Position numbers and translations under genes: made by a program. A stretch of DNA of 64,000 bases from assembly GCA_903632075.3 (NCBI GenBank), contig CAHIKZ030000058.1, positions 5,117,501 to 5,181,500 on the forward strand, read 5' to 3'. This document shows, piece after piece, positions 10,601-22,600 of the stretch (position 1 is its first letter; every line of letters starts with the position of its first letter). The notes under the pieces are model-generated. The model was given only the letters and a program-made list of their open reading frames with translations. It did not search any database and was not told where the DNA came from. Origin of the DNA: Acanthosepion pharaonis. Lineage: Eukaryota; Mollusca; Cephalopoda; Sepiida; Sepiidae.

Positions 10601-12855
10601 ATACGTACTAAAAAAGAAAAAAGCAGAGATGAATGTTTAATAATATATTATATCATCTGAAAATATTTGAATCTTACATTAATTATGTATAAGTTTTACG
10701 AGTATTGATGATATGAAAAAATTCATCAAATGAGTATTTATTGGGTGTTGCTTATTTGTTAATATTCCTTCTTGTTATATTATCCGTAATGTCGTGTTCG
10801 TTTTCTACAAAGATAGCATTTATGAAAGCAAAGTTATTATCTGTTACGTGTCCTTAATTAGTTGAATGGCTTATCCGAACAGAGTTCCCTTTGTGTTCAT
10901 AAATACAATTTTCTAGAAAAGTTGTTTGGGGATCCTGTTATCCCCCAAATAATCCTTCATTCATTTATTTTCTCATCAATCCTCTGCATCTCACAATTGT
11001 GGTTCATGATGACATTCAGAGCAGAATAGTGCAATGGCTTACTGGTTCCTTTTGCACCGAGGATGTTTAGATTACTCCGACCCTCTTCTCAGGAGGGCCT
11101 CCAACTACTGCTAAACTCGTTAAGATGTAGCTACTACGCTCTGGCTGGCCACTGGCCGATGGCAGCTTGGCACAGATAAGCGTTTCCCGAGCCGGTCGGA
11201 TCGGGAAACCCTTCCGATTACTCTCAGAGTTTAGTCAGCAGGTCGACGCTGTTTACTAGAGTTTAACCGCCGCAGTGCCCATGCTTGTTGTAGCCATGTG
11301 TGAGTTTTGGATGTATATCGCCATCCAGTAAAGTCCGCATCCCATTACACCTGAGTAAAGGTAATATCATTGATGATACATCCATACAGATATCACATAC
11401 ATAATAGATAATTACTTCCATATAAAAATTAATATATACACACAAATAAGAGATGAAACCAACTCGCAAAATGTAGTTACTGATCAGTATTTGGTTTGCA
11501 GAAAGGAAAGTGTAGTTATATAAAGGTGTTTATTTTGTGAATGTTTAGTATTTATTCTCTTCGTCCTTACCAGCATAAAGGTATAGAAAATAAACCCAAT
11601 TTCCAACACAATTACATACCCACATAATACCTTATTAAAAAAACGCCCAAAGTTTATTTTCTACCCAATTGCTGACAATATCACAAACATGCCAAAATGA
11701 TTCCACAATACAAATAAATTAACATCAGGAAAATTTCATATAAAAACTCTCAGAATTCGACTTAGAACATATATGCAACATTTCTCAACCTGTTCATATA
11801 TAGCTTTTTCCACCCCAATTCCCAGAGCGTTCTGAAAGAAACTTATGTTGGCGACTTCAAACGAATCAGCTACAACGACAACAGCATAGCCGGCCAGTCG
11901 GCGACTTCCAACGGAGTGTCTACGTATACAACGCATGCACAGCATGCCTTACATTTTTCCAAGATGAATAATTTTTGAGTAATATAAATTTAGCGATATT
12001 ATGTAAGTAGTCTAAGTAGAGAAAGCTCTTGTTTGCTTAGCAAGAAAAGATGAAAAAGCAATAAATTATCTTCCTGTTTTATTCCATTTGGGCAGAGAGC
12101 ATGAAAGAAAAAACAAAAGATTGGTCGGGTTCAAAGAGAGAGACGAAGAGAAAAGCAGAATTTTTACTGTTTGCCTTCCAGCCGTATTAAGCCGTATTAT
12201 TTTTGTAAACATATTTTCTCCAAAAGCTCTAATGGTTTTATTGCCCCGTGCGGCTAAGAATAAAGACTCGCCAATTCAATGGATTTAAAGCTTTCCTCAT
12301 AGTCGGACAGGTTTGTACGAAAATTTGGTATTTAGTTAATTTGCAGTTTAATTTTTTATTGCTGATTCTGGTTTATTTCGTACGAATACTCGATACTGAA
12401 AAGCATATGAAAAACATCTGCCGACGTGAAAGTCGCATAAAAAGTTACTCTTTTACTGCTTTTAAAACAAAATAACCTATGGAGAGTATTCTAGACACCT
12501 TCTTAAGACCAGGATTTAGTCATGTCATTTTTTTGTGATTTAAAGAGTAACTTTACATCTATTTATCCATTCCAATGCTTTCAAATTTAATCTTAAATAT
12601 TTAAAATTATTTTTAAAAAGGTCCCGTGAAAAAATTGGACCTATATTCTCATCTTCTTTATATTGATTTAAAAAAATTATCTAGGTACTTCCAAAGATTC
12701 ACTAAAAAATGATGAAAAAATACCAAAAATTTAAAAGTTTTATCGTCAAAATCTTTGTTATGATTAAGAGTAAAGACTAAATGAGCATTTTATTTTAATT
12801 TTTTGTAATCCGTTTTCGAACCTTCGAATAAAATTTTGTTTTTATGGGGTTAGCG
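10601..12855. other. No gene; GC-rich block 11018-11345 with a hairpin
   Basis: Mostly AT-rich. The block 11018-11345 is G+C-rich and looks like part of a mobile element. It contains a perfect inverted repeat TTTCCCGA / TCGGGAAA with a 10-base loop at 11183-11208. Another GC-richer patch lies at 11870-11945. Frames at 12088-12475 are unassigned. Confidence 0.35.
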
Positions 12856-12859
12856 GTTG

Positions 12860-13442
12860 ACCATAAGTTGGTACAGGAAATCTGGGCATCTTTTGGCAGT
12901 TAAATATACAAGAGCTGGTCAAATAGTGTCAGGATTGGTGCCATAAAGAGAAAACTAGAACACATTTAATCTTCGACTTCGTGCCCTTCTGAACCCATAC
13001 ACTTTCGTTTCTATTGATGGAACCATTCCTGGAACTCCATTATTAGGACAGTGTGCAGCTTCCTCATTGCATTCTCTTGGATTTCCTCGGAGTCTTGAAA
13101 TCTTGTAGATAGTGGGATTTAATTTTTGGAAAGAAGAAAAGTCACAAGGAGCGAGATTTAGGGAATACGGTGGTCATCGGACCTGGGAAATCTTGGACGT
13201 TCAAAAAACTGCTACACAAGCTATGACCAATGATGGAAACTCTGCCGTGTGATGAGACGACCACACCCTACACACTTTCCTTCCAAGCATTGTTAAAACA
13301 ACGGAAATGAGCGATAACGTTATAACTTAGTGTGCATGAGCGAAAGAGTTCAAGGTCAGTCAATACCAACAGATTTCATTCTACGCAATTTAACTCTGTT
13401 TCCATAACAACAGTCCTAATGCTTTTTGATCAGACCTCGGAC
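12860..13442 (-). pseudogene. Tc1/mariner transposase pseudogene B, C-terminal half
   Basis: On the minus strand: HTAESVHHWS, a region that in shifting frames corresponds to YSLNLAPCDF (third catalytic Asp retained), then SEEIQENAMRKLHTVL and FQEWFHQ. This is the usual C-terminal end of a mariner transposase, with EEIQENAM and a WKRRW-like block. The outer end at 13440 carries GAGGTCTGATCAAAAAGC on the minus strand, like a transposon terminus. Several frameshifts are present. It differs in sequence from mariner A, so it is a separate lineage. Confidence 0.75.
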
Positions 13443-13444
13443 AT

Positions 13445-13568
13445 TAATTTGAAAATTGTTGCAATTTTTAGATTTCAGTAAAATCTTCAGGACTTATTGA
13501 GAAATGAATGAAATTATTGTTGAAATGCTTCTTTTTAAGAAAGTCTTTGTAAAAATTTCTTGACCACC
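13445..13568 (+). repeat. Interspersed repeat, copy 1 (partner at 46.5 kb)
   Basis: The stretch TTCAGGACTTATTGAGAAA and about 100 surrounding bases recur at 46530-46660 with scattered substitutions. Mariner B seems to have inserted at its edge. Confidence 0.65.
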
Positions 13569-15239
13569 ACTCAGTTAATTTTATGATTATATTTTTTTTT
13601 TAAGTGCTTTATTCTTATATTAATTACAAGTCCTCGGACAATTTAAATCATCAAATTTATTAGCTCAAATAGGACCCGCAGTTACAAAAAATCTCCTCGG
13701 TATCGTAAAATAAAAAATGCAATAAAACTAAGAATTATTTAATTAGAAGTGATTTAAATTACTTTCATGAATAAAATTTATTATGTGCACTATTGTATTA
13801 AAAGATTTTTTTCGAAGAAAAAATTATCTCTACAAGAATTGTTTATATATATTCTTTCGCCATTTTTTTTCTTTTCGCTTTTCTCTAGTTTTATTAGCTT
13901 CTCTCTTTCCTTCTTTCGATTCTTTTTTAATCTTCCTCCTGTTCGCTTTTCTTGATTCCTTCCAGGTTAATTAATATTAAGTTTTCTCGGCTCGTAAAAG
14001 TAATTGGTTTCTGCTCAGAAAGGTCTGTGATCAGACAGATACTACACTTTGATCTTAGGAAGCGTTGGCAGATTGTGCTATAAATAACGAATTGGGCTAT
14101 ATTTATTTCTGTTTTTACAGAAAATTTGGCACATGACCATGAAGGGATGAGGTTTGTTGGCCTTCAACTGCCCTATCTTCAAGTTAGCTAGCCACATTTA
14201 CTGACCCAAAGAAACTATAATACTCCTTACACCAAGAGAATTCATTCGAAATTGGAAGTGGCCTACAATTTGAATCCCACTACTATTAATTTATTTGAAT
14301 TTACAATCCTTTCATCAAGGCTTGTGTAATGTTCTCGGGTACCCCGCCGGAATCTATGATATGGCCTAGTTTGCTATATTTTAATTTTCACAATGCAGTA
14401 TTTATATAAAATACAAATTTTATTCTAACTTAATTATGTACAATAATGAATCATATGCAATATAGGTGAACAATTAAACTAGAAAAATTGAAAATAAATA
14501 CAATGTATCTAAATACAAATTAGAGACATGTCATAATAGATCATTTCATCTTAAATAAATCAACAATGAATTGGGGCAATAGGATTTTTTTTGTTAAAAC
14601 GTTGAGTAATTTTAACATATTCAACATTATGGGTAAAAAAAAATAGTGTTTTTTTTTTTTTTCGAGACTTAGCATGAGCAAAAGAAATTCACAGATATGC
14701 ACGAAAAAAAATCCAAAATGACGTCATAACCTGTGAACATTTTTAATTCTTTAATACAGTCAGTTGTGGTACATTGAATTTGTAACATATATACCGGCTG
14801 TAACAGCAAAATTGTCCAAATCGTATAACAGCATGCGATAATTGACCATCCCACAAAATGTTTTATAATTTAAAAAAACACTAAACTAATTAAGTCTCTT
14901 TTTCCCAAGTTTTTAAATAAGACGTTTAGCCATCTTGACCCCATCTGTCGTAAGAAACACTGAAAAACCCTTTGAGTTATTCAGCAAGAAACCAGATTAA
15001 ATCGTTTTGTGTCATCCCCACTATGTTTTCCCAATTGAGCAATGGTGAGAGGAAAAGATAATTCAGGCCTTCAGTAATGGTTCCAACATTCATACTTTGG
15101 CTTCCGTCTTCAAAGTTAATTCAAGAACCGTCACGGGAATGGCTAATAAGTTTTAAGCGGGAACAGTAGAGAGGAAAAGCTGGATCAGGAGGTCACAACT
15201 GCAAGAGGGATCATCATTACAACTTAGATCTAAATACAT
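13569..15239. other. No gene; one short repeat fragment
   Basis: AT-rich, with T-rich frames at 13767-13974 that are only low-complexity Phe/Ser/Leu. At 14794-14845 lies TGTAACAGCAAAATTGTCCA followed by a second partial copy, related to the family at 15.3 and 32.6 kb. Confidence 0.45.
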
Positions 15240-15415
15240 TTTTATTGTTTAAAGAAGAGTCCAATAGTGTTATAAAAACCTCGGAGAATTCCAATAAGAT
15301 ATCTTTAATCATTTCTAAGATACCACGGTTCGAATCTTAATCTAACAATTGGACAATTTTGCTGTTACACGATTAGGACAATTTGTTGTTACACCCGTAA
15401 ATGTAGCTAGTAAAA
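15240..15415 (-). repeat. Interspersed repeat with a 24-bp doublet end (copy at 15.3 kb)
   Basis: Reading the minus strand: TGTAACA..AATTGTCC twice about 24 bp apart, then AATGATTAAAGATATCTTA, then TTCTCCGAGGTTTTTATAAC. The same order occurs on the plus strand at 32631-32770, so this is an interspersed family of about 150 bp or more. Confidence 0.75.
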
Positions 15416-16472
15416 ACCAAATGTTGATAAGATAGAAAGGGTTGAAAAGCACTAACCGGGGCCCTTAATCGGGTTTGCCCACCTACTGCTACCAGTCAGG
15501 ATGTTCGAAAGTAGTACACACCGGCCCTGTCTCCTATTATCTAACTTAGTTAAACGTGTTTGTTTTAAAAATTAGCTTCAACAGTTGCAATTAACGAAAT
15601 TAAAGTTTAATGCACTGACCTTTCAAAAAATAAGCCAATCTGCTAATACAGATATCTGGTAGAAAATATAACAGCTGCACATCCAAATATGACAATGACA
15701 ATAAGACATTCCTTGGGCTTAATGTGTCAACATTATCCTGGTTTAGTTCTTGCTGTAGAAATCGTGTCTTTGTTTTACGACTCTTTTCACCCCAAGTCTT
15801 CAGCATCAGGTGATTAAATTTTGAAATTAGAGTTGCCTTTCTTCAAACCTGGTAGGTAGAGTCTCTCCTGCTATTTAACCCACAGCTGAAAGGAGAAAAG
15901 ATGGGTTCATACCATTCCCAAGTATATTTATGTGAAAGTGAATGACAATATAAAAATCAGAATGATTATGTACATATTATTGTTTAGTTGGTTTAGAAGC
16001 TAACTGGGAATTTAAATATTTTAAATATTTTGAATAATTATTTTAAATCATTTGGAATATATTCTTTCGTCTCACAGATCTTAGATCAACTCCTGTAACT
16101 GGATAATATGAATTCCGTCAAAGAGAGAGAGAGAGGGGGGGTTGTCGACTTTTGGCAAGTTAAATATTTATCAGTAACTTCTCTACTATGTCATCTGTAC
16201 CATCTCCGGCGTATAATAAAGAAAGGGTTTGGTATATTTGTCTTCTGAACGTATGACGTTGTGCAGACCCGCTGTCTAATAAAAGAAATAATGACATGGC
16301 AAGCATAATGTGGTGCCTCTGCACGATGCCATCGAGACGGGCAATCGCAAATGAAAAGCCACTTTAGATAATCTCGCAGGCGTTAATTGACTGTAGATTC
16401 ATATTCGGAAAGCGTGAGCTGTTTGCGTCGAGTCGGAGGATAACGCGTCCACAGAAGAATCGATTCGGCAAA
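15416..16472. other. No gene; GC-rich block 15440-15535
   Basis: The block 15440-15535 has a SINE-like composition with a possible B-box-like GATGTTCGAAAG, but no A-box at the right distance. The rest is AT-rich. A GA run and a G run lie at 16122-16141. 16300-16470 has mixed composition leading into the small frame that follows. Confidence 0.3.
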
Positions 16473-16607
16473 ATGGAGACCAATAAAGAAATCGATTACA
16501 CGAAATGTCTTCAATGTCAGGAATTAAAAGGAACCTTTAGGATTGACAAAGGACGAGAACAAATGAAAACGTTTGGCGTAAGTGAATGGCTCACTGATCC
16601 TGATTAA
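16473..16607 (+). CDS. Small open frame with a CxxC pair, unassigned
   Basis: A 44-residue frame starts METNKEIDYTKCLQCQ and ends EWLTDPD before TAA. The Asp-Tyr-Thr-Lys-Cys-x2-Cys start resembles the first segment of retroelement or expanded-family proteins in some invertebrates, but this is impression, not a match. A (TA)n tract lies 100 bases downstream. It could be a first exon or a relic. Confidence 0.25.
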   Translation: METNKEIDYTKCLQCQELKGTFRIDKGREQMKTFGVSEWLTDPD

Positions 16608-16713
16608 GAATATTGGAGAGATAAAAGACAGAATATCGAAAGGAATAAATATATTAAGAGATCGTTGGTTATAAAAAGGAATTCAATCAAATTATAGATA
16701 TGTTAGGTATTAT

Positions 16714-16840
<127 letters not shown>

Positions 16841-17160
16841 GAGGTGGTGAAAAGTTTCACGACCTAGGAAGAAGCCTTTTTTTGAATATGAATTTTATAT
16901 TTGATCAGTTATTTTTTAAACATTTCTTTCTTTTATTCAAGCTTTTTTTTTTTTTTTTTGCTATTAAATTTCTCTTTCGATGGTATACATGTGAACATAC
17001 CTGTTTTCTAAAGAGTGAAATTAATGTCTACCGGCCAGGAAAGCGAAAGTCTTATTAAAGCAAATGTGTCTCTTGATTGTGTAACTACTGAATATATGTA
17101 ACCTTGATATTGATAAGAAATATATACATACACATACTAGTTACTCTTATAATAGGCGAC
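16841..17160. other. No gene seen
   Basis: T-rich spacer. It contains the CTACCGGCCAG motif (about 17026) shared with 6076. Confidence 0.4.
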
Positions 17161-17211
17161 ACCACATATATATATATATATTTTTCCATCCACTTGACTG
17201 TATTTCTTTTT

Positions 17212-17270
<59 letters not shown>

Positions 17271-17402
17271 CACAGGTGCATCTGAAAATTCAGATTTTTT
17301 TACGTCATTTCTCACCATGCTTCTATTTGTTCTAAAACCCTAATAATATACAGTGATTATTATTATTATTTTCTTATCACTCTCTCCGTCACTCTGTCTC
17401 TG

Positions 17403-17441
<39 letters not shown>

Positions 17442-17444
17442 ATA

Positions 17445-17497
<53 letters not shown>
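17161..17497. repeat. Cluster of (TA)n, (CT)n and (TATC)n microsatellites
   Basis: TA at 17165-17182, CT then TA at 17216-17268, and CT, CTAT and TA at 17392-17497. These tracts account for the reading frames here. Confidence 0.9.
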
Positions 17498-17500
<3 letters not shown>

Positions 17501-17606
17501 TAATATGTGTAAAAGCATGTCACTTTGATTATTAATGTTACCTTCAGCATCCCGACTCCAGAGTTTTAGAGGCGAGCCTGTTCACCAAATCTTCAGGGTG
17601 CGTATA

Positions 17607-17620
17607 TATTATTATTATTA

Positions 17621-17708
<88 letters not shown>

Positions 17709-17724
17709 CATTATTATTATTATA
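17607..17724. repeat. (TTA)n microsatellite with TCA interruptions
   Basis: About 38 trinucleotides with four TCA variants. Open frames on both strands are Tyr, Ile or Asn homopolymers and were discarded. Confidence 0.95.
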
Positions 17725-18224
17725 AATGTTATTTTTAGTGTGTACAAGTGTTTGAGTTGTTATCCCGTTTTTCTTATTAAACAATGAAATTAATAAGAAC
17801 CAACCTATGTTCGCCTGTCATCCAGTTCACATTCTTCCACATTTTTTAACAGGAGTAGAGGTTTATTCCTTATTTCCTGCTGAAGATTGACTTTCGTGTT
17901 CCTTCTAAAGTCTACCTCACTCCATACATCTATTGCTTATCCTTTCTTACACTAATAAAAACCAAGCAGTAAACCTCTTGAGCCTTGTATTAAGTAAATA
18001 TTAGTAAAAAAAAAACAAACAAACAGAGAAGTCATCTTTGTATGAATCTATATCTGCTAGCTTTAGTTTCTTATCAAAAACAATATTTTTAAACGATTTT
18101 TTATCAGACATTATTTCTTATTACTATAAACATTTTCGAATGATATCTGTTTTTTTTAATGTTTTTTTTTTTATTAAACAGTGAAATTAATAAAAAAAAA
18201 AACGGCTAATTTTTTTTTTCTTTA
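17725..18224. other. No gene; recurring ATTAAACARTGAAATTAAT motif
   Basis: The motif is present at 17779 and 18174, each time within or next to A- or T-rich sequence, and in reverse at 18784-18803. It may mark the ends of short non-autonomous elements. Confidence 0.35.
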
Positions 18225-18797
18225 GTAGGACTTCTCAATTTATTTTTTTTTTTTTTAAGCATTGTGCCCCAAGCAAGGCGTGAAGCCACTAGGATGCAGG
18301 GGGTTGCGGAAGATTTGGAGCGAGAGCAGATAAGAGTGATAGGAGAAAGGAAGAGGAGAATGATAGTGGGTAGATCAAGGTAATTGGAGATGTCGATTGA
18401 CATTACATTTAAATAGTTGGAGATTATAGCTTCCAGGGAAACAATAATTGGGGAGGGTGTTCCACTGGCGAGAGGTGCGAGGTATGAAGCTATTGGAGTA
18501 GAAGAGACGGCTACATTTGAAGGTTTCTACGGTGTAAGGGTGAGAGCGGGATGCCAGCCTCGTAGGGCGCTTGAATTCATGCAGTCTGGGAACCAGAGAG
18601 AGCAGCTCATCAGAGCAGTTACCATGGAAGTATTTGTAGAAAAGACAGAGAGAAGCGACGGCGCGTCTGTGAGAGAGTGACTGCAAACAAGACGCTAGAT
18701 CAGGGCCAATTAGATTACATATCCTTCCCTGGATCTTGTCAAGAACTCCGAGGTAAGCAGAAGGTGCTCCAGCCCATCCGGTAAGTATTAATTTCAC
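18225..18797 (-). pseudogene. CR1/Jockey-like LINE, C-terminus and 3'UTR
   Basis: A 140-residue minus-strand frame carries the complete C-terminal signature of this family: LGVLDKIQGRICNLIGPDLA, then LSHRRAVASLCLFYKYFHG, then SLVPRLHEFKRPTRLASRSH, then FIPRTSRQWNTLPNYCFPG and NLQLFKCNVNRHL. After the stop, the 3'UTR at 18225-18370 has the conserved block GCATCCTAGTGGCTTCACGC, also present at 46.2 and 60.3 kb. The open frame ends at 18797 against a different repeat, so the element is 5'-truncated. This is the best preserved C-terminus of the family here. Confidence 0.85.
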
Positions 18798-18867
18798 TGT
18801 TTAAAGAAAACAAAACAGGATCAGCAACATCTAGATCTTGGACGAAATAAAGCGTTCGTTTCGAAAT

Positions 18868-18966
18868 TCCAATCACCTGAAGGAGGCCGGAACGTGCAAC
18901 GGACGAAACGTTGTAAAGATGGCAATGAAGATGAGGATAACAGTCCGAATAATGTAAAGAGTAAAA
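18868..18966 (+). repeat. Penelope-type terminal repeat fragment with a hammerhead-like core (decayed)
   Basis: It contains CCTGAAGGAGGCCGG and CGGACGAAACGTTGT, then ATGAGGATAACAGTCCG. It is homologous to 51060-51165 (minus) and 23612-23705 (minus). The CTGANGA box is broken here by an extra base. Confidence 0.6.
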
Positions 18967-19267
18967 TGATTTAAAATACAAAACTAAATATTTCATAAGG
19001 AAAGTTTTTTGTATTTTTGTTTTTTGTTGTTTTCTTTTGTTTTGTTTTTGCTTTTGATTTTTTTGGTTATTTGTTTGTTTTTTTATCATTTCACCCCAAT
19101 TAAAGTAATATGGACACTAAGTCACAAACGATTACAAATATGAGAAAAAGAAAAAAATTATTGAGGAAAGAGAACAATAAAAAAACAAGAAATAAGAAGA
19201 TAAAAGATTCTATATCACCAAAATTAACCACGTGGGAAAAGTAATAATAATAATAATAGTAATAATA

Positions 19268-19776
19268 TGAACCCCACCCAGACCCGGTTACGGAGATAGA
19301 ACCTGTTACAATTCTATGGGACTACACAATACACACTGACAGAACAATCAAAGCCAACCGCCCAGACATTGTTATTAAAGACCACAAACAAAAAAAAGTA
19401 CCTCCTTATTGATATGGCAGTCCCTGCTGACTGCAATGTATTTTTGAAAATATTCAAAAAGCTGTCAAAATACAAGGACCTTGAAATAGAAATCTCAAAA
19501 ATGTGGCATAAGGGAACATCAACAATCCCTGTTGTAGTTGGAGCCCTAGGACTGGCTGGAAAAGATTCCAGTAGACTAATTGAAGGGATTCCTGGAAGTC
19601 CATGCCTCAAAGAGATACAAAAATTGTTCTGACAAGTACAGCTCACACTTTACGAAGGGCTTTATCTATGTAATATTTTTTTGTCAGTGGAAAGTGTCAT
19701 GATGCCATTTCTAACCTTAGGTCCCTGGGCAGGACCCGGAAAGAAATGTGTAAACGCCAAAAATCAAAGAAAATAA
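19268..19776 (+). pseudogene. Dong/R4-like LINE, nuclease domain and 3'UTR (copy 2)
   Basis: After an (AAT)n run at 19240-19268 the frame reads HPDPVTEIEPVTILWDYTIH, then TDRTIKANRPDIVIKDHKQK, then a frameshift, then DMAVPADCNVFLK and TIPVVVGALGLAGKDSS. This is the RLE core (PD..., D-x-AVP) without RT. The 3'UTR continues with CTAACCTTAGGTCCCTGGGC to a new (AAT)n run at 19776. It is the same family as 3.8-5.6 kb. Confidence 0.8.
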
Positions 19777-19781
19777 TAATA

Positions 19782-19821
<40 letters not shown>
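19776..19821. repeat. (AAT)n between two Dong-like fragments
   Basis: About 14 AAT units separate copy 2 from copy 3. Both partners use this tract as an end. Confidence 0.95.
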
Positions 19822-19823
<2 letters not shown>

Positions 19824-20192
19824 GACAAGAAATTCAGGAAGTGTATGCTTATTGACATAGCAGTACCATCTGAGAGAAACACCTCCATAAAAATTATCGA
19901 GAAATTGTCAAAATACAAGGATCTGGGGATTGAGATTAACAGGATGTGGGGAATGAATACTGAGACTGTACCAATAATAACCGGAGCTCTGGGCCTCGTG
20001 AGAAAAGGAATGGACAATTTTACTAAGTGTCCCAGGTAACATTTTGCTCAAAAGATCGCCCTACTAGGAACATCCCATATAGTAAGAAAAGTGCTATCAA
20101 TTAAATGACAATTTTTCTATAGGGCCTAAGAACCATAGTTTGAACCCGGCTCGACAGGATACAAAGCCGGAAACTTAACATACGCAAATAAT
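19822..20192 (+). pseudogene. Dong/R4-like LINE of a second subfamily, nuclease C-terminus and 3'UTR
   Basis: The frame reads KCMLIDIAVPSERNTSIKII, then EKLSKYKDLGIEINRMWGMN, then IITGALGLVRKGMD, and after a frameshift KIALLGTSHIVRKVLSIK and stop. It starts inside the nuclease core, immediately after (AAT)n. The sequence is clearly diverged from copy 2. The 3'UTR (CCGGCTCGACAGGATACAAA) ends at another (AAT)n at 20192-20206. Confidence 0.8.
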
Positions 20193-20750
20193 AATAATAA
20201 TAATATGGTGACAACGACGACGATGAGGATGATGATAATGATGATGATGATAATAAACAGCGGAAAATCGCACTTCGAGAATAAAAAATATTAAGTTCAT
20301 TAAAACTGAGATTCAAACGATTTACCCAATTCAGGTTTAGAGGTCTAGATCTAATTATTGCAAACAGATTTAAGAACATTTATCAAATGCTGGATGCCAA
20401 TTTTCCAGAATATTATAGAAAAATTTTAAAGGTTTAAAAATATAGATTTCTACAAGAGAATGGGAATTTTTTTTTTTTTTAAGTGACAGTTATCCTAAGA
20501 TTTACTGCGAAAAAGACCGCAGCAGATTAGACGGGAAATTGAACTCGTTTCATTGATTCCCTTTCAGCACCGATATCCACTACATGACACGTGCGTTGTC
20601 TATTAAAATGTGTAAAAAAGAGAATCACTAGTTGCCTTCATTAGGCAAAAGTATTGTTTATTGAACTCAGTCTTTAGTTAAACCATTTGATTAAACAATA
20701 GCCGTTTTAGGCATTAATTTGTAAACCCTTTGTAATGAGAATACTTAGAT
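20193..20750. other. No gene; (AAT)n and (GAT)n tracts at the left
   Basis: AAT at 20192-20206 and a GAC/GAT compound tract at 20213-20257. The remainder has no recognisable content. Confidence 0.45.
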
Positions 20751-21426
20751 GTAACTTAAATAAAGATTTATTCAAATTTGGATGAAGTGTGTTCTATGGG
20801 ATTTACTTAAATACAGAACCCTTATAAGGTGGGATAATCCATACCACATTCTCCCGCTGGTTATTTGCAAGGGACAAAGTCATTCCACCGACCCGGTCTC
20901 CTGCGGTTCCTTTGCGGACGTCGTGGTCGTTCGCAGTCGACAGCCGCCTCTGACATTGATTCATCTGAGCTTGTTGTCCAGGGTTTGTCTTACCTAACCG
21001 TTTGAAGTATAAACCATCGACTTGAAGTGTGTATGTATTCTTCGATTTGTAAGCCCCTCTGCGTCTGAATTTGAAATAGCGGTAGATGTTTCAGAGTGAA
21101 CTCGCTTTTTGGGTGCTAGCTCCTCGTCAGAAACAACGTCATGTTGTTCCATTTGTTCTGTAAGCTGTGGTATGGTCAGGGTTGACGTCAAGTGATTGTG
21201 GGCCTCATGCAATTATTCCATGTTGGAAATTCCATGTTGGAGATTGCATGTTGGAGATTGCATGTTGGAGATTCCATGTTGGAGATTCCATGTTGAATAA
21301 ACTGTAGAAAGAAAACGAATGCAGTTGTAACTTAACTAAAGCTTAATTATTCAACTTAGAATGAAGCGTGTCCTATTGCACTTACTTAAATACAGAATAC
21401 GTATATGGTGATATATTCCATACCAC
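20750..21426. mobile_element. Miniature LTR retrotransposon (TRIM-like)
   Basis: Two direct repeats of about 100 bp, 20750-20849 and 21326-21426, both start TGTAACTTAA and end CCATACCACA, the TG...CA form of LTRs. They share ACTTAAATACAGAA and GGTG..ATNTTCCATACC with about 20 percent differences. A purine-rich AGAAAGAAAACGAA (21306-21319) sits just before the right repeat, as a polypurine tract should. The 476-bp interior lacks gag or pol. It has a minus-strand 72-residue frame of no known family and a 14-bp tandem array. No target duplication is evident. Confidence 0.6.
21216..21296. repeat. 14-bp tandem array inside the miniature LTR element
   Basis: The unit CCATGTTGGAGATT is repeated about six times with C/G changes at the second position. 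Confidence 0.9.
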
Positions 21427-21934
21427 AGCCTTGAAAGAATTATTTCTTTGTTTGTTTCATTAAGATTCATTATACCAGACACATACTGGAAGAAAAAATA
21501 TTTGCTTGTATATTCTTCCTAAGATTCTTTTTTCTGTTATATAATAAAAGAAAAAACTAAAATTCGAGTTCATTTTAGATCCAAATTTGTAAATCCTTGA
21601 AAGAGAATTGTCCTTTTGTTCCATTTTTTAAAAATCTACACCTGACACATATTGGGAAATAAAACTTACTGATATATTTTTCCTGAAATGCATTTTTTCT
21701 GCTATATCATTAAATGACTAACTGAGAATTGAACCTGAACCTATTGATTCATATATCGATAGACGGTGTTCTTTCTCAGTTTACTGTTAACGATTGGTCT
21801 GATTATCTTGAGATTTTGAGTTTTCGATCACTTTGTTTTTCACTGATCTTTTTTATTGAATTGTTGCTTGATGAGTTGATTGGTATCTTGACAAAACTTT
21901 AGATAGTCGATAATCTCGCTTCTTTCTGCCATGA
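21427..21934. other. No gene seen
   Basis: AT-rich, with no frame above background and no repeat recognised. Confidence 0.4.
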
Positions 21935-21959
21935 ATGACTGCGTGGATCGATGGTGTCC

Positions 21960-22600
21960 ATCATAAATTGGCAAACAACTTCTTGGCGTTCAGTTCATCG
22001 ATTCACAGTGAAAGAATATTTTCCGGTTTGCACTCGCAATTTCAAAGTCAATTTTCACTCAAGTTTTCCTTAACGAATATTTTCCCAATTCGATTTGAGC
22101 TCCAAACCATCGAACAATTTCACGCGCTAATTTTACACTCCGAAATCATCAGGGGTCAAAGTAGAATAGGATTTTTTTTTATCTCTTGGTGCACATTTCG
22201 TTGTTGTAATAAAATAAAACTGATTGAATTCCGTATGTATTTCAATTTCAAAAATTAAAAATGGAGCAAATATTTTCTTGCTGCCTGAAAAAAAAGTAAG
22301 AACCATAATTGCATTAATTTTCGGTGGCCAAATTCAACCAGTCTTTTAATCTATTCAATGCTATGTTAGTTCTGAGTATTTTTCCCGCTGGTAAACAGGC
22401 TCGAAAAAAAAATTTTTGAAAATTCATAACGTTAGAAAAAGTCATAACGTTAGAAAAAGTCATAACGTTAGAAAAATTCACAATCTTTTTTTAAAATAAC
22501 AAAGGAAATTAAGAAGTTCATATTTTATTTTCACACCATATTAATTATTAAGAATTTAACTATTATTATTGTACTATATTAGTATTAGTAGGAGTAATAA
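21960..22600 (+). repeat. Interspersed repeat family, copy 1 (partner at 49.9-50.75 kb)
   Basis: The segments TCAATTTTCRCTCAAGT, then AATATTTTCC.AATTCGAT, then TTGGTGCACATTT, then CTTGCTGCCTGAA, then AAGTTCATATTTTATTT and TTAAGAATTTAACT occur in the same order in both copies. An open frame at 21935-22258 lies across it but has no known domain. The nature of the element (DNA transposon or LINE 3' region) is unknown. Confidence 0.75.
22418..22480. repeat. 20-bp tandem triplet
   Basis: CATAACGTTAGAAAAAGT is repeated three times inside the interspersed repeat. The partner copy lacks the expansion. Confidence 0.9.

Noticed and set aside
17535..17784. Open frames rich in Tyr, Ile or Asn
   Set aside because: They are translations of the (TTA)n microsatellite.
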